This document shows, piece after piece, positions 46,073-58,202 of a stretch of DNA of 64,000 bases (positions within the stretch are counted from its first letter, which is position 1; each line of letters opens with the position of its first letter). Position numbers and translations under genes: made by a program. Under the pieces are notes generated by a model that was not told the DNA's origin, searched no databases, and worked only from the letters and a program-made list of their open reading frames with translations. The stretch is from assembly GCA_964007475.1 (NCBI GenBank), contig CAXFZM010000052.1:372001-436000 (forward strand), in the 5' to 3' direction. The stretch comes from Hybos culiciformis (taxonomy: Eukaryota; Arthropoda; Insecta; Diptera; Hybotidae).

Positions 46073-46897
46073 GATAGTTATGTCAGAATAGATTTTATTG
46101 ATACTCTTAATTTTGATGAACAAATCAGCAAGCTTGAGAAATTGGAAGTCGAAATAAATGAACTAGAAAATGCATAAAGGCAATCATTGGATTCAACTGA
46201 AAGTTATTCAAAAAGCCAGCAACATTCTTAAGTAAAAGCCAACAGATAATATACCAATCAAAGAGTTTTTAGCGCGAAAAAATTGTTTAACAGGAGTGAG
46301 TTATAACTTTGCTTACATAACTTTACGTTACTCAGTCCCGGTATTACCCCTTTTTACCTAAATTAAGGATTAAAAGTCAAATGATAAAATTTTAACATTT
46401 CAATATAATAAAAAATTTCAATCACAGAAATGTAATTAACCCTCTTGTACATTTAATGGCGGTATATTACCATTATTTTTTACCTTAATTACAAAAAAAT
46501 TATTTATTTTTAGGGTAATTCATGGTGGAGATATGAATTTTGGTATGGTCGCTATGTTAGACAGTTTCATATGGAAAAAAATAGTGAAACTTCTTCTTTG
46601 CTATTGGGGAGATTTAATGAAGAACTTCACAAACAATGGTTAATTAATAATCCAGAAAAACGTCCCAAAGAGAAATCAAATAGAAATCAAATTTCACATT
46701 TTTATCAAATCGGATCTGTTTGTGATAAAACTGGTGAAAAACGTCAAACTGAAATTATACTGAAGTGTGTTCAAAATAGTTCTGGATTGTCACAAGTCTC
46801 AATCTATTTATTGGAGCCGAAAATTTGTCAATATATTTTAGTGCTGGAATCAATATTTTTACACTTTACACTCAAATGCAATGTAACTTCAATATAA
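46073..46897 (+). pseudogene. ERLEC1: ERLEC1-like (ER lectin) second MRH domain, degraded
   Basis: ERLEC1/XTP3-B is an ER-lumen lectin in glycoprotein quality control. The exon from 46514 reads GNSWWRYEFWYGRYVRQFH, KNSETSSLLLGRF, then ISHFYQIGSVCDKTGEKRQT, then VSIYLLEPKICQYILVLES. This is the order of ERLEC1's second MRH domain. The preceding exon ends PIKEFLARKNCLTG at 46295, and a 218-bp GTGAGT...TTTTAG intron separates the two. The exon upstream (46073-46295) contains stops and a frame change. A family Cys is Trp in YEFWYG, and the final Cys after VLES is replaced by unrelated residues before a stop. Loss of disulphide cysteines plus broken frames argues for a pseudogene. First MRH domain and signal peptide were not seen. 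Confidence 0.72.
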
Positions 46898-47662
46898 TAT
46901 TATGTGGTATTAAAGAAAAACAAAAATACCCAAAAGTTTTGTTAATTTTTTATAATAATAATAATGTAAATTTTTATGTTAACTTTAAAAAAAGCCTTTT
47001 AGACATATTTATTTAATTCATTTAATTTGCACTTATATGGGATTTAAAAAAAATTATAAAATTACAAGAAAGAGGGAAAATTGACATGAAAAGTTATGAA
47101 AATGTTGCGAAAAATGTTTCATGAATATAATATAAGTACACGTACTTTATAAATTTATCTTGTTTTTGTTCTTGTTTCTTTATTTAATGTATACTATCAG
47201 TGATAATGTTAGTGCTTATTTTGACTTATCTTTCATAAAATAAGTAGGTAACACCTAGTTACACCAAATAAAAAAAAAAGAATCAATATTATTTCTATAA
47301 TGCGGAACTAGTGGTAAATTAATATTTTCAAACCAAAGTACAAAAGATTGTTGTTTTTTTTTGTTTGTTTTTGTTTTATTTTAACTTAGAAGATCACAAT
47401 AGTTTATTTTTTCCTCAACATAATTTTCCCAAATTTTTTTTAATTAATTTTCTTGCTCATCGGTTACATCAATATTTTAAAATTTCTTTCCTTTTCTGAC
47501 ATTATTTTTTGTATTTTGTGGTATGTATTTTGATACGAATTACCTATTTCAGAGCGTTTAACATGAAAATAATATTTTTCAATTATTTATTTATTTATTT
47601 ATATTACTAAATATAAAAATTGTGAAAAATTTATCATTAAAAAATATAACATAGAAAAATAA
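46898..47662. other. Non-coding AT-rich spacer
   Basis: No gene seen. Confidence 0.35.
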
Positions 47663-48525
47663 TCAGTTTTTTGACTGTTTCTTCTCAATACCCAACATTC
47701 GGTTCAAGTTTTTTATCAAATACTGATTATACTCTTTGTAATTAACTGGAGAAGCACTAACAACGGTCATTTTATTTCGATGGACTTCACCAAAAACTTC
47801 CATTTTAGTACGTTGTTTGAAAATAAAACTTCTGAAATGAAAAGAGAAATTTAAGTTACAAAAAAATATTTTTTAAATTTATTGAAATATGTTTTCTGGT
47901 AAATAAAGTATATGGTAAATAACATAACAATGAAAGAATTATACTTACTTATTGATAATAATCTTGGCCATCATATCCACCTTGCCCACGATCATATTCA
48001 CCTTGTGCTCGATATCGACCTCCATCATATTCACCTTGTGCTCGATATCGACCTCCATCATATCCACCTTGTCCTTGACCATATTCTTGTTCTTGTCTAT
48101 TATTATTACTTGCAGGTACGAAGTTTTTCTTGTACCTGCGTCGACGCGGGGGGGCTGAAGATGTCGCTTCAGTTGCAGCTACTGTAGGGGCCGGGGCGGG
48201 ATGCCCATAATATGGTGGCATAAAAGGATAGGGGTACGGTGGATACGGATATGGTTGATATTGATGAACTGCTGGGTGAGGTTGCACAACTTGCTGTGGT
48301 TGAATAATTGGTTCCTAAGGTTCTACAGCAGGCTGAGGTTCTCGAACAGGATGATTGTTTTATTTGTTCTATATCTTTCTTGGGATTTGCAGCAAGTATT
48401 TTTAATTCTTTTACTTCGGTTTTTAACGAAACAACCTGCTCATTTAAAACTACCACAGTTTGTTTCACTCCATCGAGTTGTTTTTGAAAATTGTTCGTTT
48501 TGTTTTGGGGCTTTGATGGCGGCAT
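47663..48525 (-). pseudogene. Coiled-coil, Pro/Tyr- and Gly-rich protein gene, unknown function (frameshifted)
   Basis: Exon 1 (47949-48525) starts MPPSKPQNKTNNFQKQLDGV and has a heptad-like coiled coil to about residue 50. It then shifts frame near 48350, with an in-frame TAG near 48315. It continues with a Pro/Tyr repeat (YQPYPYPPYPYPF), a basic PRRRRYKKNF block, and a tandem Gly/Arg/Tyr tail (EYDGGRYRAQG units). A stop falls exactly at the exon edge before GTAAGT. After a 117-bp intron (47832-47948), 47663-47831 is open with KMEVFGEVHRNKMTVVSASP and ends at a TGA. The coiled coil plus RGG-like tail suggests RNA or self-association, as inference. I do not recognise the family. It may be a dead gene, or the breaks may be sequence errors. 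Confidence 0.5.
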
Positions 48526-48799
48526 AGCTCAATGGCTATAAAAATTTCTAAAATAAAAAAAAAATGTATGTTAGCTCCAAATATTATTACCAATTTATTC
48601 GACTATTCCCAAATTTTTTCCCAAATTTTTCCCCCAATCTTCTGCTAAGACAACTGTGTACTCCTTCACAAAAATTAGCCAAACAATTTTCGATTTTGGT
48701 GGTTTGGTAATATCTTCTACCCCTGGACAAGTTTCAGCTAAATCGGTAGGGTTCAAGATCACGTGATCTGCACTGTCCACCAAAAAAAAATGTGGATGT
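48526..48799. other. Flank of the 194-bp satellite, similar to its far flank
   Basis: The stretch 48670-48790 (AATTTTCGATTTTGGTGGTT, AAATCGGTAGGGTTCA, GTCCACCAAAAAAAA) resembles 53362-53475 in the same orientation. A diverged repeat therefore brackets the array. Confidence 0.55.
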
Positions 48800-51700
48800 T
48801 ACTTATCCAGACTGATTATAAAACAATTCGAAGACTCTAGGCTAATCGTAGATATAATTGAACCCCTTTTCGTGTTTATAAAAATAAAAAAGTTGTAAGT
48901 TCCAAATATTATTTCCAATATAGTTTGACCATAGCTAAAATTTTTCCTCATAAAAAATTAAAAAGAACTCGTTCAGTGCCAGCTAGATTATACTTATCCA
49001 GACTGATTATAAAACAATTCGAAGACTCTAGGTTAATCATAGCTATAATTGAACCCCTTTTCGTATTTATAAAAATAAAAAAAAAATATAAGTTCCAAAT
49101 ATTATTTCCAATATAGTTTGACCATAGCTAAAATTTTTCCTCATAAAAAATTTAAAAAAACTCGTTCAGTGCCAGCTAGATTATACTTATCCAGACTGAT
49201 TATAAAACAATTCGAAGACTCTGGGTTAATCATAGCTATAATTGAACCCCTTTTCTAATTTCTAAAAATAAAAAAATTATAAGTTCCAAATATTATTTCC
49301 AATATAGTTTGACCATAACTAGAATTTTTCCTCATAAAAAATTCTAAAAAACTTGTTCAGTGCCAGCTAGATGATGCTTTGCCAGACTGATTATACAAAA
49401 ACTCGAAGACGCTAGGTTAACCATAGCTATAATTCGACCCCGTTTTCATTTTCTAAAAATCCAAAAAAAAATATAAATTTCAAATATTATTTCCAATATA
49501 GTTCGACTAATGCCAAATATTTTTTTCTTCAAAAATTCTAAAAAACTTGTTCAGTGCCAGCTAGATGATGCTTTGCCAGACTGATTATACGAAAACTTGA
49601 AGACGCTAGGTTAACAATAGCTATAATTCGACCCCGTTTTCATTTCCTAAAAATCCAAAAAAAAATATAAATTTCAAATATTATTTCCAATATAGTTCGA
49701 CCAATGCCAAATATTTTTTTCTTCAAAAATTCTAAAAAACTTGTTCAGTGCCAGCTAGATGATGCTTTGCCAGACTGATTATACGAAAACTTGAAGACGC
49801 TAGGTTAACAATAGCTATAATTCGACCCCGTTTTCATTTCCTAAAAATCCAAAAAAAAAATATAAATTTCAAATATTATTTCCAATATAGTTCGACCAAT
49901 GCCAAATATTTTTTTCTTCAAAAATTCTAAAAAACTTGTTCAGTGCCAGCTAGATGATGCTTTGCCAGACTGATTATACGAAAACTTGAAGACGCTAGGT
50001 TAACCATAGCTATAATTCGACCCCGTTTTCATTTTCTAAAAATCCAAAAAAAAATATAAATTTCAAATATTATTTCCAATATAGTTCGACCAATGCCAAA
50101 TATTTTTTTCTTCAAAAATTCTAAAAAACTTGTTCAGTGCCAGCTAGATGATGCTTTGCCAGACTGATTATACGAAAACTTGAAGACGCTAGGTTAACCA
50201 TAGCTATAATTCGACCCCGTTTTCATTTCCTAAAAATCCAAAAAAAAATATAAATTTCAAATATTATTTCCAATATAGTTCGACCAATGCCAAATATTTT
50301 TATCTTCAAAAATTCTAAAAAACTTGTTCAGTGCCAGCTAGATGATGCTTTGCCAGACTGATTATACAAAAACTCGAAGACGCTAGGTTAACCATAGCTA
50401 TAATTCGACCCCGTTTTCATTTTCTAAAAATCCAAAAAAAAATATAAATTTCAAATATTATTTCCAATATAGTTCGACCAATGCCAAATATTTTTTTCTT
50501 CAAAAATTCTAAAAAACTTGTTCAGTGCCAGCTAGATGATGCTTTGCCAGACTGATTATACGAAAACTTGAAGACGCTAGGTTAACCATAGCTATAATTC
50601 GACCCCGTTTTCATTTTCTAAAAATCCAAAAAAAAATATAAATTTCAAATATTATTTCCAATATAGTTCGACCAATGCCAAATATTTTTTTCTTCAAAAA
50701 TTCTAAAAAACTTGTTCAGTGCCAGCTAGATGATGCTTTGCCAGACTGATTATACAAAAACTCGAAGACGCTAGGTTAACCATATCTATAATTCGATCCC
50801 GTTTTCATTTCCTAAAAATCCAAAAAAAAATATAAATTTCAAATATTATTTCCAATATAGTTCGACCAATGCCAAATATTTTTTTCTTCAAAAATTCTAA
50901 AAAACTTGTTCAGTGCCAGCTAGATGATGCTTTGCCAGACTGATTATACAAAAACTCGAAGACGCTAGGTTAACCATATCTATAATTCGACCCCGTTTTC
51001 ATTTCCTAAAAATCCAAAAAAAAATATAAATTTCAAATATTATTTCCAATATAGTTCGACCAATGCCAAATATTTTTTTCTTCAAAAATTCTAAAAAACT
51101 TGTTCAGTGCCAGCTAGATGATGCTTTGCCAGACTGATTATACGAAAACTTGAAGACGCTAGGTTAACCATATCTATAATTCGACCCCGTTTTCATTTCC
51201 TAAAAATCCAAAAAAAAATATAAATTTCAAATATTATTTCCAATATAGTTCGACCAATGCCAAATATTTTTTTCTTCAAAAATTCTAAAAAACTTGTTCA
51301 GTGCCAGCTAGATGATGCTTTGCCAGACTGATTATACGAAAACTTGAAGACGCTAGGTTAACAATAGCTATAATTCGACCCCGTTTTCATTTCCTAAAAA
51401 TCCGAAAAAAAATATAAATTTCAAATATTATTTCCAATATAGTTTGACCAATGCCAAATATTATTTTCTTCAAAAATTCTAAAAAACTTGTTCAGTGCCA
51501 GCTAGATGATGCTTTGCCAGACTGATTATACGAAAACTTGAAGACGCTAGGTTAACCATAGCTATAATTCGACCCCGTTTTCATTTCCTAAAAATCAAAA
51601 AAAAAATATAAATTTCAAATATTATTTCCAATATAGTTCGACCAATGCCAAATATTTTTTTCTTCAAAAATTCTAAAAAACTTGTTCAGTGCCAGCTAGA

Positions 51701-53235
51701 TGATGCTTTGCCAGACTGATTATACAAAAACTCGAAGACGCTAGGTTAACCATATCTATAATTCGACCCCGTTTTCATTTCCTAAAAATCCAAAAAAAAA
51801 TATAAATTTCAAATATTATTTCCAATATAGTTCGACCAATGCCAAATATTTTTTTCTTCAAAAATTCTAAAAAACTTGTTCAGTGCCAGCTAGATGATGC
51901 TTTGCCAGACTGATTATACGAAAACTTGAAGACGCTAGGTTAACAATAGCTATAATTCGACCCCGTTTTCATTTCCTAAAAATCCAAAAAAAAATATAAA
52001 TTTCAAATATTATTTCCAATATAGTTCGACCAATGCCAAATATTATTTTCTTCAAAAATTCTAAAAAACTTGTTCAGTGCCAGCTAGATGATGCTTTGCC
52101 AGACTGATTATACAAAAACTCGAAGACGCTAGGTTAACCATAGCTATAATTCGACCCCGTTTTCATTTCCTAAAAATCCAAAAAAAAATATAAATTTCAA
52201 ATATTATTTCCAATATAGTTTGACCAATGCCAAATATTATTTTCTTCAAAAATTCAAAAAAACTTGTTCAGTGCCAGCTAGATGATGCTTTGCCAGACTA
52301 ATTATACAAAAACTCGAAGACGCTAGGTTAACCATAGCTATAATTCGACCCCGTTTTCATTTCCTAAAAATCCGAAAAAAAATATAAATTTCAAATATTA
52401 TTTCCAATATAGTTTGACCAATGCCAAATATTATTTTCTTCAAAAATTCTAAAAAACTTGTTCAGTGCCAGCTAGATGATGCTTTGCCAGACTGATTATA
52501 CGAAAACTTGAAGACGCTAGGTTAACCATAGCTATAATTCGACCCCGTTTTCATTTCCTAAAAATCCAAAAAAAAATATAAATTTCAAATATTATATCCA
52601 ATATAGTTTGACCAATGCCAAATATTATTTTCTTCAAAAATTCAAAAAAACTTGTTCAGTGCCAGCTAGATGATGTTTTGCCAGACTGATTATACAAAAA
52701 CTCGAAGACGCTAGGTTAACCATAGATATAATTCGACCCCGTTTTCATTTCCTAAAAATCCGAAAAAAAATATAAATTTCAAATATTATTTCCAATATAG
52801 TTTGACCAATGCCAAATATTATTTTCTTCAAAAATTCTAAAAAACTTGTTCAGTGCCAGCTAGATGATGCTTTGCCAGACTGATTATACGAAAACTTGAA
52901 GACGCTAGGTTAACCATAGCTATAATTCGACCCCGTTTTCATTTCCTAAAAATCCAAAAAAAAATATAAATTTCAAATATTATATCCAATATAGTTTGAC
53001 CAATGCCAAATATTATTTTCTTCAAAAATTCAAAAAAACTTGTTCAGTGCCAGCTAGATGATGTTTTGCCAGACTGATTATACAAAAACTCGAAGACGCT
53101 AGGTTAACCATAGATATAATTCGACCCCGTTTTCATTTCCTAAAAATCCGAAAAAAAATATAAATTTCAAATATTATTTCCAATATACCTAGTTCGACCA
53201 ATGCCAAATATTTTTTTCTTCAAAAATTTGAAAAT
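48800..53235. repeat. 194-bp satellite array, about 22-23 units
   Basis: The phrase GTTCAGTGCCAGCTAG recurs from 48970 to 53042 with spacing of almost always 194 bp (191-196). Units carry TTTGCCAGACTGATTATAC, GACGCTAGGTTAAC and ATAATTCGACCCCGTTTTCA. The first three units are more diverged and the interior ones near-identical. Near the right end two units alternate as a 388-bp pair present twice. Confidence 0.95.
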
Positions 53236-55036
53236 TTTTTGAGCTGAAGTGTAGATGACGTGAACCCTATGATTTACCTGAAACTTGGTGGGTGAGTAGA
53301 GGTGGTGCCCAACCCCAAAATCGATGTTTTTTGGAAAAGCCTCGTTTTGAACATATGGACTCCCAAACAGTTTTCGATTTTGCGGGTTTGGGTGCCGCCT
53401 CTACCACGACCGCCCTCCCTCAATGTTCCGTATAAATCGGTCGGTCGGGTTCATGTCATCATCCACCAAAAAAAAAAAAAATTTGTACTTACTTCCGACT
53501 GATGAAAAAATTCCAATTAATTAACGTAGAACGTAGGTATTAATTTATTAATTAAAAAAATTTTTTTTTTTAATTTATTTACGATTTACGAAAATTTTGA
53601 TGTGACGATGACGACGCTACAAAATCTGAAACTAAAAGAACGGTTTATTTAAAACAAAAGAACAACACCGTGGGAAAATGCTTAAAACAAAATTATTATT
53701 ATTTTTCACCACTGTTGACTATGCATATAGACATAATAGGCTTTCCAACTCAGAATTTTATTCATGAATTAAATCAGGTTATCCCTCAATTGAAAATTGC
53801 TGTTCACACCATGATTTTTTTTAACCCGGGTTAATTTTGTTGTTTTTATTTTTATTTTTTTTCTTAATTTTCTAAATAAAAATTAGTGAATAAAATTTAA
53901 TCAAAAATAATTAAAAAATTCTATAAAAAAATTCAATAAGTGTATTAATTAATTTAACATTAAAATTCGAAAAATAAAAATTACAAAAAAAAAAAAATTA
54001 TTTTATTTTTAAGTTTTTTTTTAGCCATTTTGTTTTTTCTTTTTTTATTTATTCAAACGTACATGCCCAACCGATAATTTTTTTACGTAGTCAGAATATA
54101 TTCATTTAATTTATCAGGTGAACCTGATTTAACTCACATTTAACTCAAATTTAAAACAAGTAATTTTTTTCTATGATAAACCTCCTTTAATTCAACAACT
54201 ATTTATAAACATTTGCGAATCCTTATTTAATCCCGAAGTTTGGAAAGGCTATAAGTGTGCTACATCTATTAGCGACATCTATTGGTAACATCTATTGGCG
54301 ACATCTAGAGTCTGGCATTTGTATTTCAACGGAAAAAAAGTTTTGTTTCGTGGAATTTGAAATATATTTTTTTAGTTTTTTAAGCTATACTGAGTTCATA
54401 AAGCTCGTTTGACGCTTCCTTTATTTCTGATAAAAAAAATAATATATGGGATCGTTAGGTTTATGTGATTGGGAAACATTTTTGACTTTTGAATCAATCA
54501 ATCTTTGAAAGAATTCTCAAATTTATTTGTATTGAAATATTTATATAAATAAAATTTTTTCAATAATTATTTATTCTACAAAAATTTTTCTTTTATTTTA
54601 ATGTTATATTTAACTTAAAATTTTGGTGCTAATAATTGTGATAGCTGAAAACATGCATACACTGCTGAAAAATTGTATTAAAAAAAAGGATTTTTACTAT
54701 GGAAATTTTCAAACTCTTTTTTCTCGAATTTATTAATATTTTTTTTATTTCAATTTCTAATATGTAATTATAAAAATCAACTCCGAAATATTAATTATGG
54801 ATTTTGACTTTAATTTTTTTCTGAAAATTTTAATACTTTTGAATATTTTTGTATTTTGATACTATTTGTTTAATAATTAATACACTAGAGGCCGCACTTT
54901 ACACTGCATTTTTGACGTTTAAATTTGTTGAAATTTTATTTACATTCAAATATCAAAGTACAAATCCATCAAGTAAGTGGAAATAAATAAGTGGAAGTAA
55001 GTGGAAAAATCGAAAAAAAAATATTTTCTTTTATAG
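53236..55036. other. Non-coding AT-rich spacer
   Basis: 53236-53480 is the right flank repeat of the satellite, with GC-richer sequence. A GCGACATCTATTGGTAACAT-type unit repeats three times at 54270-54306. No gene seen. Confidence 0.4.
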
Positions 55037-55600
55037 AAATTGCATCATATTGGCCAAATGCAGGTCAATTTTGATCACCAATGTGCCCTCCTGCTGGATA
55101 CAGCCTTTTATCAGCAACGCCATACCCTTTACCTATATACTCGACTGGTAATCCAGTAGGAGTATTTGAACAAAAGTAAGATATGAGAATTTTATAAAAT
55201 TAAAAATTATCTTAAATAAAAATATAATTTAAAAAAATAAACGTTTTACCCATTTGGCTAATATGATTACATATTATAGATGCATAATATTTAAAGTTCA
55301 TGGTAAGAACATATTCATGAATGTTATTTTTTACTAATAAAAGTCCACAAGTCGACAACTGAAATAATTTAATTTTAATTCCAGTCAAATGCTAGGTCAA
55401 CAATCGTCTAGTCCTATTACCAATCCAGGTCGAAATGAAGGTAATGGGAACATGTGCATTCAAATTGGGGTAAATGTTTCAATCAAAACAGTGCCATCAA
55501 TTTATCATCTGTCAATGATTTACCAAATTCTATGGCCAAAACAAATACTGCTACAGCTTCATCCAATCCAGACCAAGTACTATTAAGTATTAGGTTTTAG
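55037..55600 (+). pseudogene. Two possible exons of an unknown Pro/Ser/Asn-rich gene
   Basis: Exon 55037-55175 follows TTTTATAG and precedes GTAAGAT. It reads PMCPPAGYSLLSATPYPLPI and STGNPVGVFEQ after an in-frame TGA. A 209-bp intron leads to 55385, where QMLGQQSSSPITNPGRNEG is read. After a frame change, NSAINLSSVNDLPNSMAKTN continues to a stop at 55598-55600. Codon use and splice sites look gene-like, but the stop and shift suggest decay. No family recognised. Confidence 0.3.
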
Positions 55601-56298
55601 TTTATACGTATATTAAATTGAAGCTTTTCATTGGTTACGTTATGAAACAGAGAGTTCGTAGTAGCTCTAGCCCCCGCAGGCAAAGCGGTTTTGCTTCATA
55701 GTGATAATTTACGCTGCGATAAAAACTTTTGATCCCTTAAAACCTGACAGGATCACGCGAAGGGCTTTTGCTCGGACAGCCTCAGATTGTTGTGCGAAAA
55801 AGGTGGTTGCAATTTTTTGGAACAGCCTAAATACCATTTCTATCTTTTAGGTTCTAATTCATTCTTTTAGGCCTGCGTTAATTTTATTTTAGATCCTTGT
55901 TGATTTTATTTAGATTACAATTTTGTTTTTAGATTCTAGTTCATTTTTTAATTTTGACCATCTTTAAAAACTTTTACTCAGATTCTTAAACACGATAAGA
56001 CTTCGAGTTTGATCCGTTCACACTTTTGTTGTGACTTTATCGAAGTTGAGTCAATTTTTATGAGTTTTGTAAGCCATCATTTTTGTATGTATTTATGAAT
56101 ATAACTTCTTTTTTTTGGAATTAAAATATTTCACTTGTATTTTGTTAGTGTTATTTAATGTTCAAAATAAATGACACTAATAAAATATGTGATAGCCAAA
56201 AAAAACTTTTTTTTTACGAAATAAGCCTTTGTATCTTACAATTTTTTTATTTGATTTTTTTTTTTAAGATAAGTCAAAATCAAAAAACACCAACAAAA
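55601..56298. other. Spacer; 55650-55830 relatively GC-rich
   Basis: No gene recognised. 55670-55810 contains GCAGGCAAAGCGGTTTTGCT and nearby GC-richer DNA that folds partly, but it is not a tRNA or known RNA. Confidence 0.35.
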
Positions 56299-56648
56299 AT
56301 GGAAACAAAACAGTCTAGTACTCCAATTAAAACCACTAATACTTCGGATTATCCTAATTTATTTGATGAATCATTGAATTTTCGAAATTTATCTGCGGAT
56401 TTTCCAACAAATGCAATTCCCAAGGAAATGGCAACAACTGCTAATTCAAAATCTTATTATTCAACATTGGTAGAGGATTCCGAAGAAAGTCAACGAAAAG
56501 CAACAGAAAACGGTACATATATGAAAACCAGTGTTTATAATCCAATTTTAAAAGATTCAATCAGTGATTTAGATCCAATTTATTTTAATAAAAAAGAAAT
56601 CATCGAATCACCTCCACCTTTTGATTCTGAAAAAAATGATTTGACTAA

Positions 56649-56790
56649 TACTAATAATAATAATAATATTAGTAATAATAATAATATTAGTAATAATAAT
56701 AATATTAATAACAATAATAATAATAACAATAATAATAACAATAATAATAATAATAACAATAATAATAATAACAATAATAATAATAATCAA
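56649..56790 (+). repeat. (AAT)n tract encoding poly-Asn
   Basis: AAT/AAC units with AGT interruptions, in the Asn frame of the unknown gene. Leu-, Ile- and Met-rich frames on the other strand are artefacts. Confidence 0.9.
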
Positions 56791-57133
56791 AATTATTGTT
56801 CAGAACTTGGTTGGACGACTAATCCAACGACTGTATTAGAATGGAGAGATAATTTATCTAAAGTTCCAAATTAATGGCGACGGTGATGCAAAACTTAAGT
56901 ACAATGATGGAGAGCAAGAAAAAATTGAATTAAATAATAACTGTTGCGATTATGATTTCAAAATTTTAGAAAAAAATTCATCAAAATTAATATTTGATGC
57001 ATCACAAATTATCAGTTCTGACAATGTCGATCGATTGGAGTATTTAATGAATAAAATGAGAACCTTATCAATTGGAAACTTATTTTTCTCCAAACAATTT
57101 ATGAGAAATTATTTAAGTAAAATACGAGAATGA

Positions 57134-57793
57134 TCCACAATTTTTTTTAATTAGTTTTCAGAGACTAACTCACCGTAAGTTCGTATTTGGCGACTAATTA
57201 ATTACTGACTGAGCTACGAATTCACCAAAAATTGTTCGCACTTTAAAGTGTTAAGTGGATAATGATGCGATTCTACTCGTTGTATCATCCTACCCTTTTA
57301 TTCCTTATCAAGCCATCCCACCCATTTTACAAACCTAATTATTTCTCCCAAGTTATGTCTTTCTAATTCCTCGGAACCTTGTACATTCTTACCTTTCTCG
57401 TCCGTATCGTTGGGCACTGACAGCAAGCGAAGAACCGTTTGTTAGTAAGTTACTAAACTTCCCGGCTAAAATGTTCTTCAGACACGTTTAATTACACACT
57501 CGACTAAATTACTTGACCAAATGCGAACATGTCTTTATGTCAAATTCCACTAAAGCTGAAAAATAACGAAACTTTTTTTAATTTTTTTTTAAATGTAATG
57601 ACATAAAAAAACAATTAAAAAATATAAATTTTGTAACATTTAGATTCATAATTAATTGTTACTAGTAACTTCCTAAGCTTTGCTTTGGAGCTTTGATGTC
57701 TGAAGCATGATACTAGTATTGGTTGTTATACATTTGAGTATATTGTTTGATGAATGACTTCTTATCTTTTTTCTATTTTAATTATATTTTTAG
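57134..57793. other. Spacer or intron with a GC-richer 350-bp block
   Basis: 57160-57540 is richer in C than its surroundings (ATCCCACCCATTTTAC, CTCCCAAGTTATG), possibly an old insertion. No frame or ends recognised. Confidence 0.35.
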
Positions 57794-58202
57794 TTTTCTG
57801 ATTTTTCCGAAAAATTTCTTAATTTGATGGATTTACGTTCAATTTTTTTAAAAGCGCAAATTGGTAGTTAAAGAGATTGTAATGAATTTGTGCACGATTT
57901 GAAATTGATTATTTATTATGGACGGCTGTATTTAAAGGTAATTAATGTTTTATTAATTTTTTTTAACACATCAACTCAAATGAGATACTAAAAAATTTAT
58001 CGTCATTTTTTTTTAATTGAAAAATTATTAACTTTCATATTTCGAATTTTGTTTTTCCCAATTTTAGAATAAAAAAGATGAATTACTCGAATCATCAATC
58101 AATAAATACGAGGATGACCTCAATAAAATATTAAAGGATGATATACTTTCGGATTGTTTATTTGAAATAAAGACTAATTCTGCACCAAGTAATTTAATTT
58201 AA

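Larger units (their letters stand above)
56299..58202 (+). pseudogene. Unknown multi-exon gene with poly-Asn tract (broken)
   Basis: From ATG 56299 the frame reads METKQSSTPIKTTNTSDYPN, an acidic Ser/Thr-rich part with PPPF, a poly-Asn tract (56650-56790), then ELGWTTNPTTVLEWRDNLSK. At about 56860 the frame shifts, and from FQINGDGDAKLKYNDGEQEK it is open to TGA 57131-57133 (DNVDRLEYLMNKMRTLSIGN near the end). Two further exon-like pieces follow. 57794-57937 (FSDFSEKFLNLMDLR...NEFVHDLKLIIYYGRLYLK) has one internal stop. 58068-58202 (KKDELLESSINKYEDDLNKI, ILSDCLFEIK, stop) joins in phase across a 130-bp GT-AG intron. I do not recognise the protein. The breaks suggest a pseudogene, and whether all pieces belong together is inferred. 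Confidence 0.4.

Noticed and set aside
47912..48527. Plus-strand HIHLVLDIDLHH and WWHKRIGVRW frames
   Set aside because: Antisense shadows of the Gly/Arg/Tyr and Pro/Tyr repeats of the minus-strand gene.
48595..48783. 62-residue minus ORF (MVDSADHVILNP...)
   Set aside because: It lies in the flank repeat of the satellite. The similar sequence at 53.3 kb does not preserve the frame.
55650..55830. Possible structured RNA or tRNA-like SINE head
   Set aside because: No A/B boxes, cloverleaf or known motif could be made out.
56580..56790. Poly-Leu / poly-Ile minus-strand frames
   Set aside because: Shadows of the (AAT)n tract.
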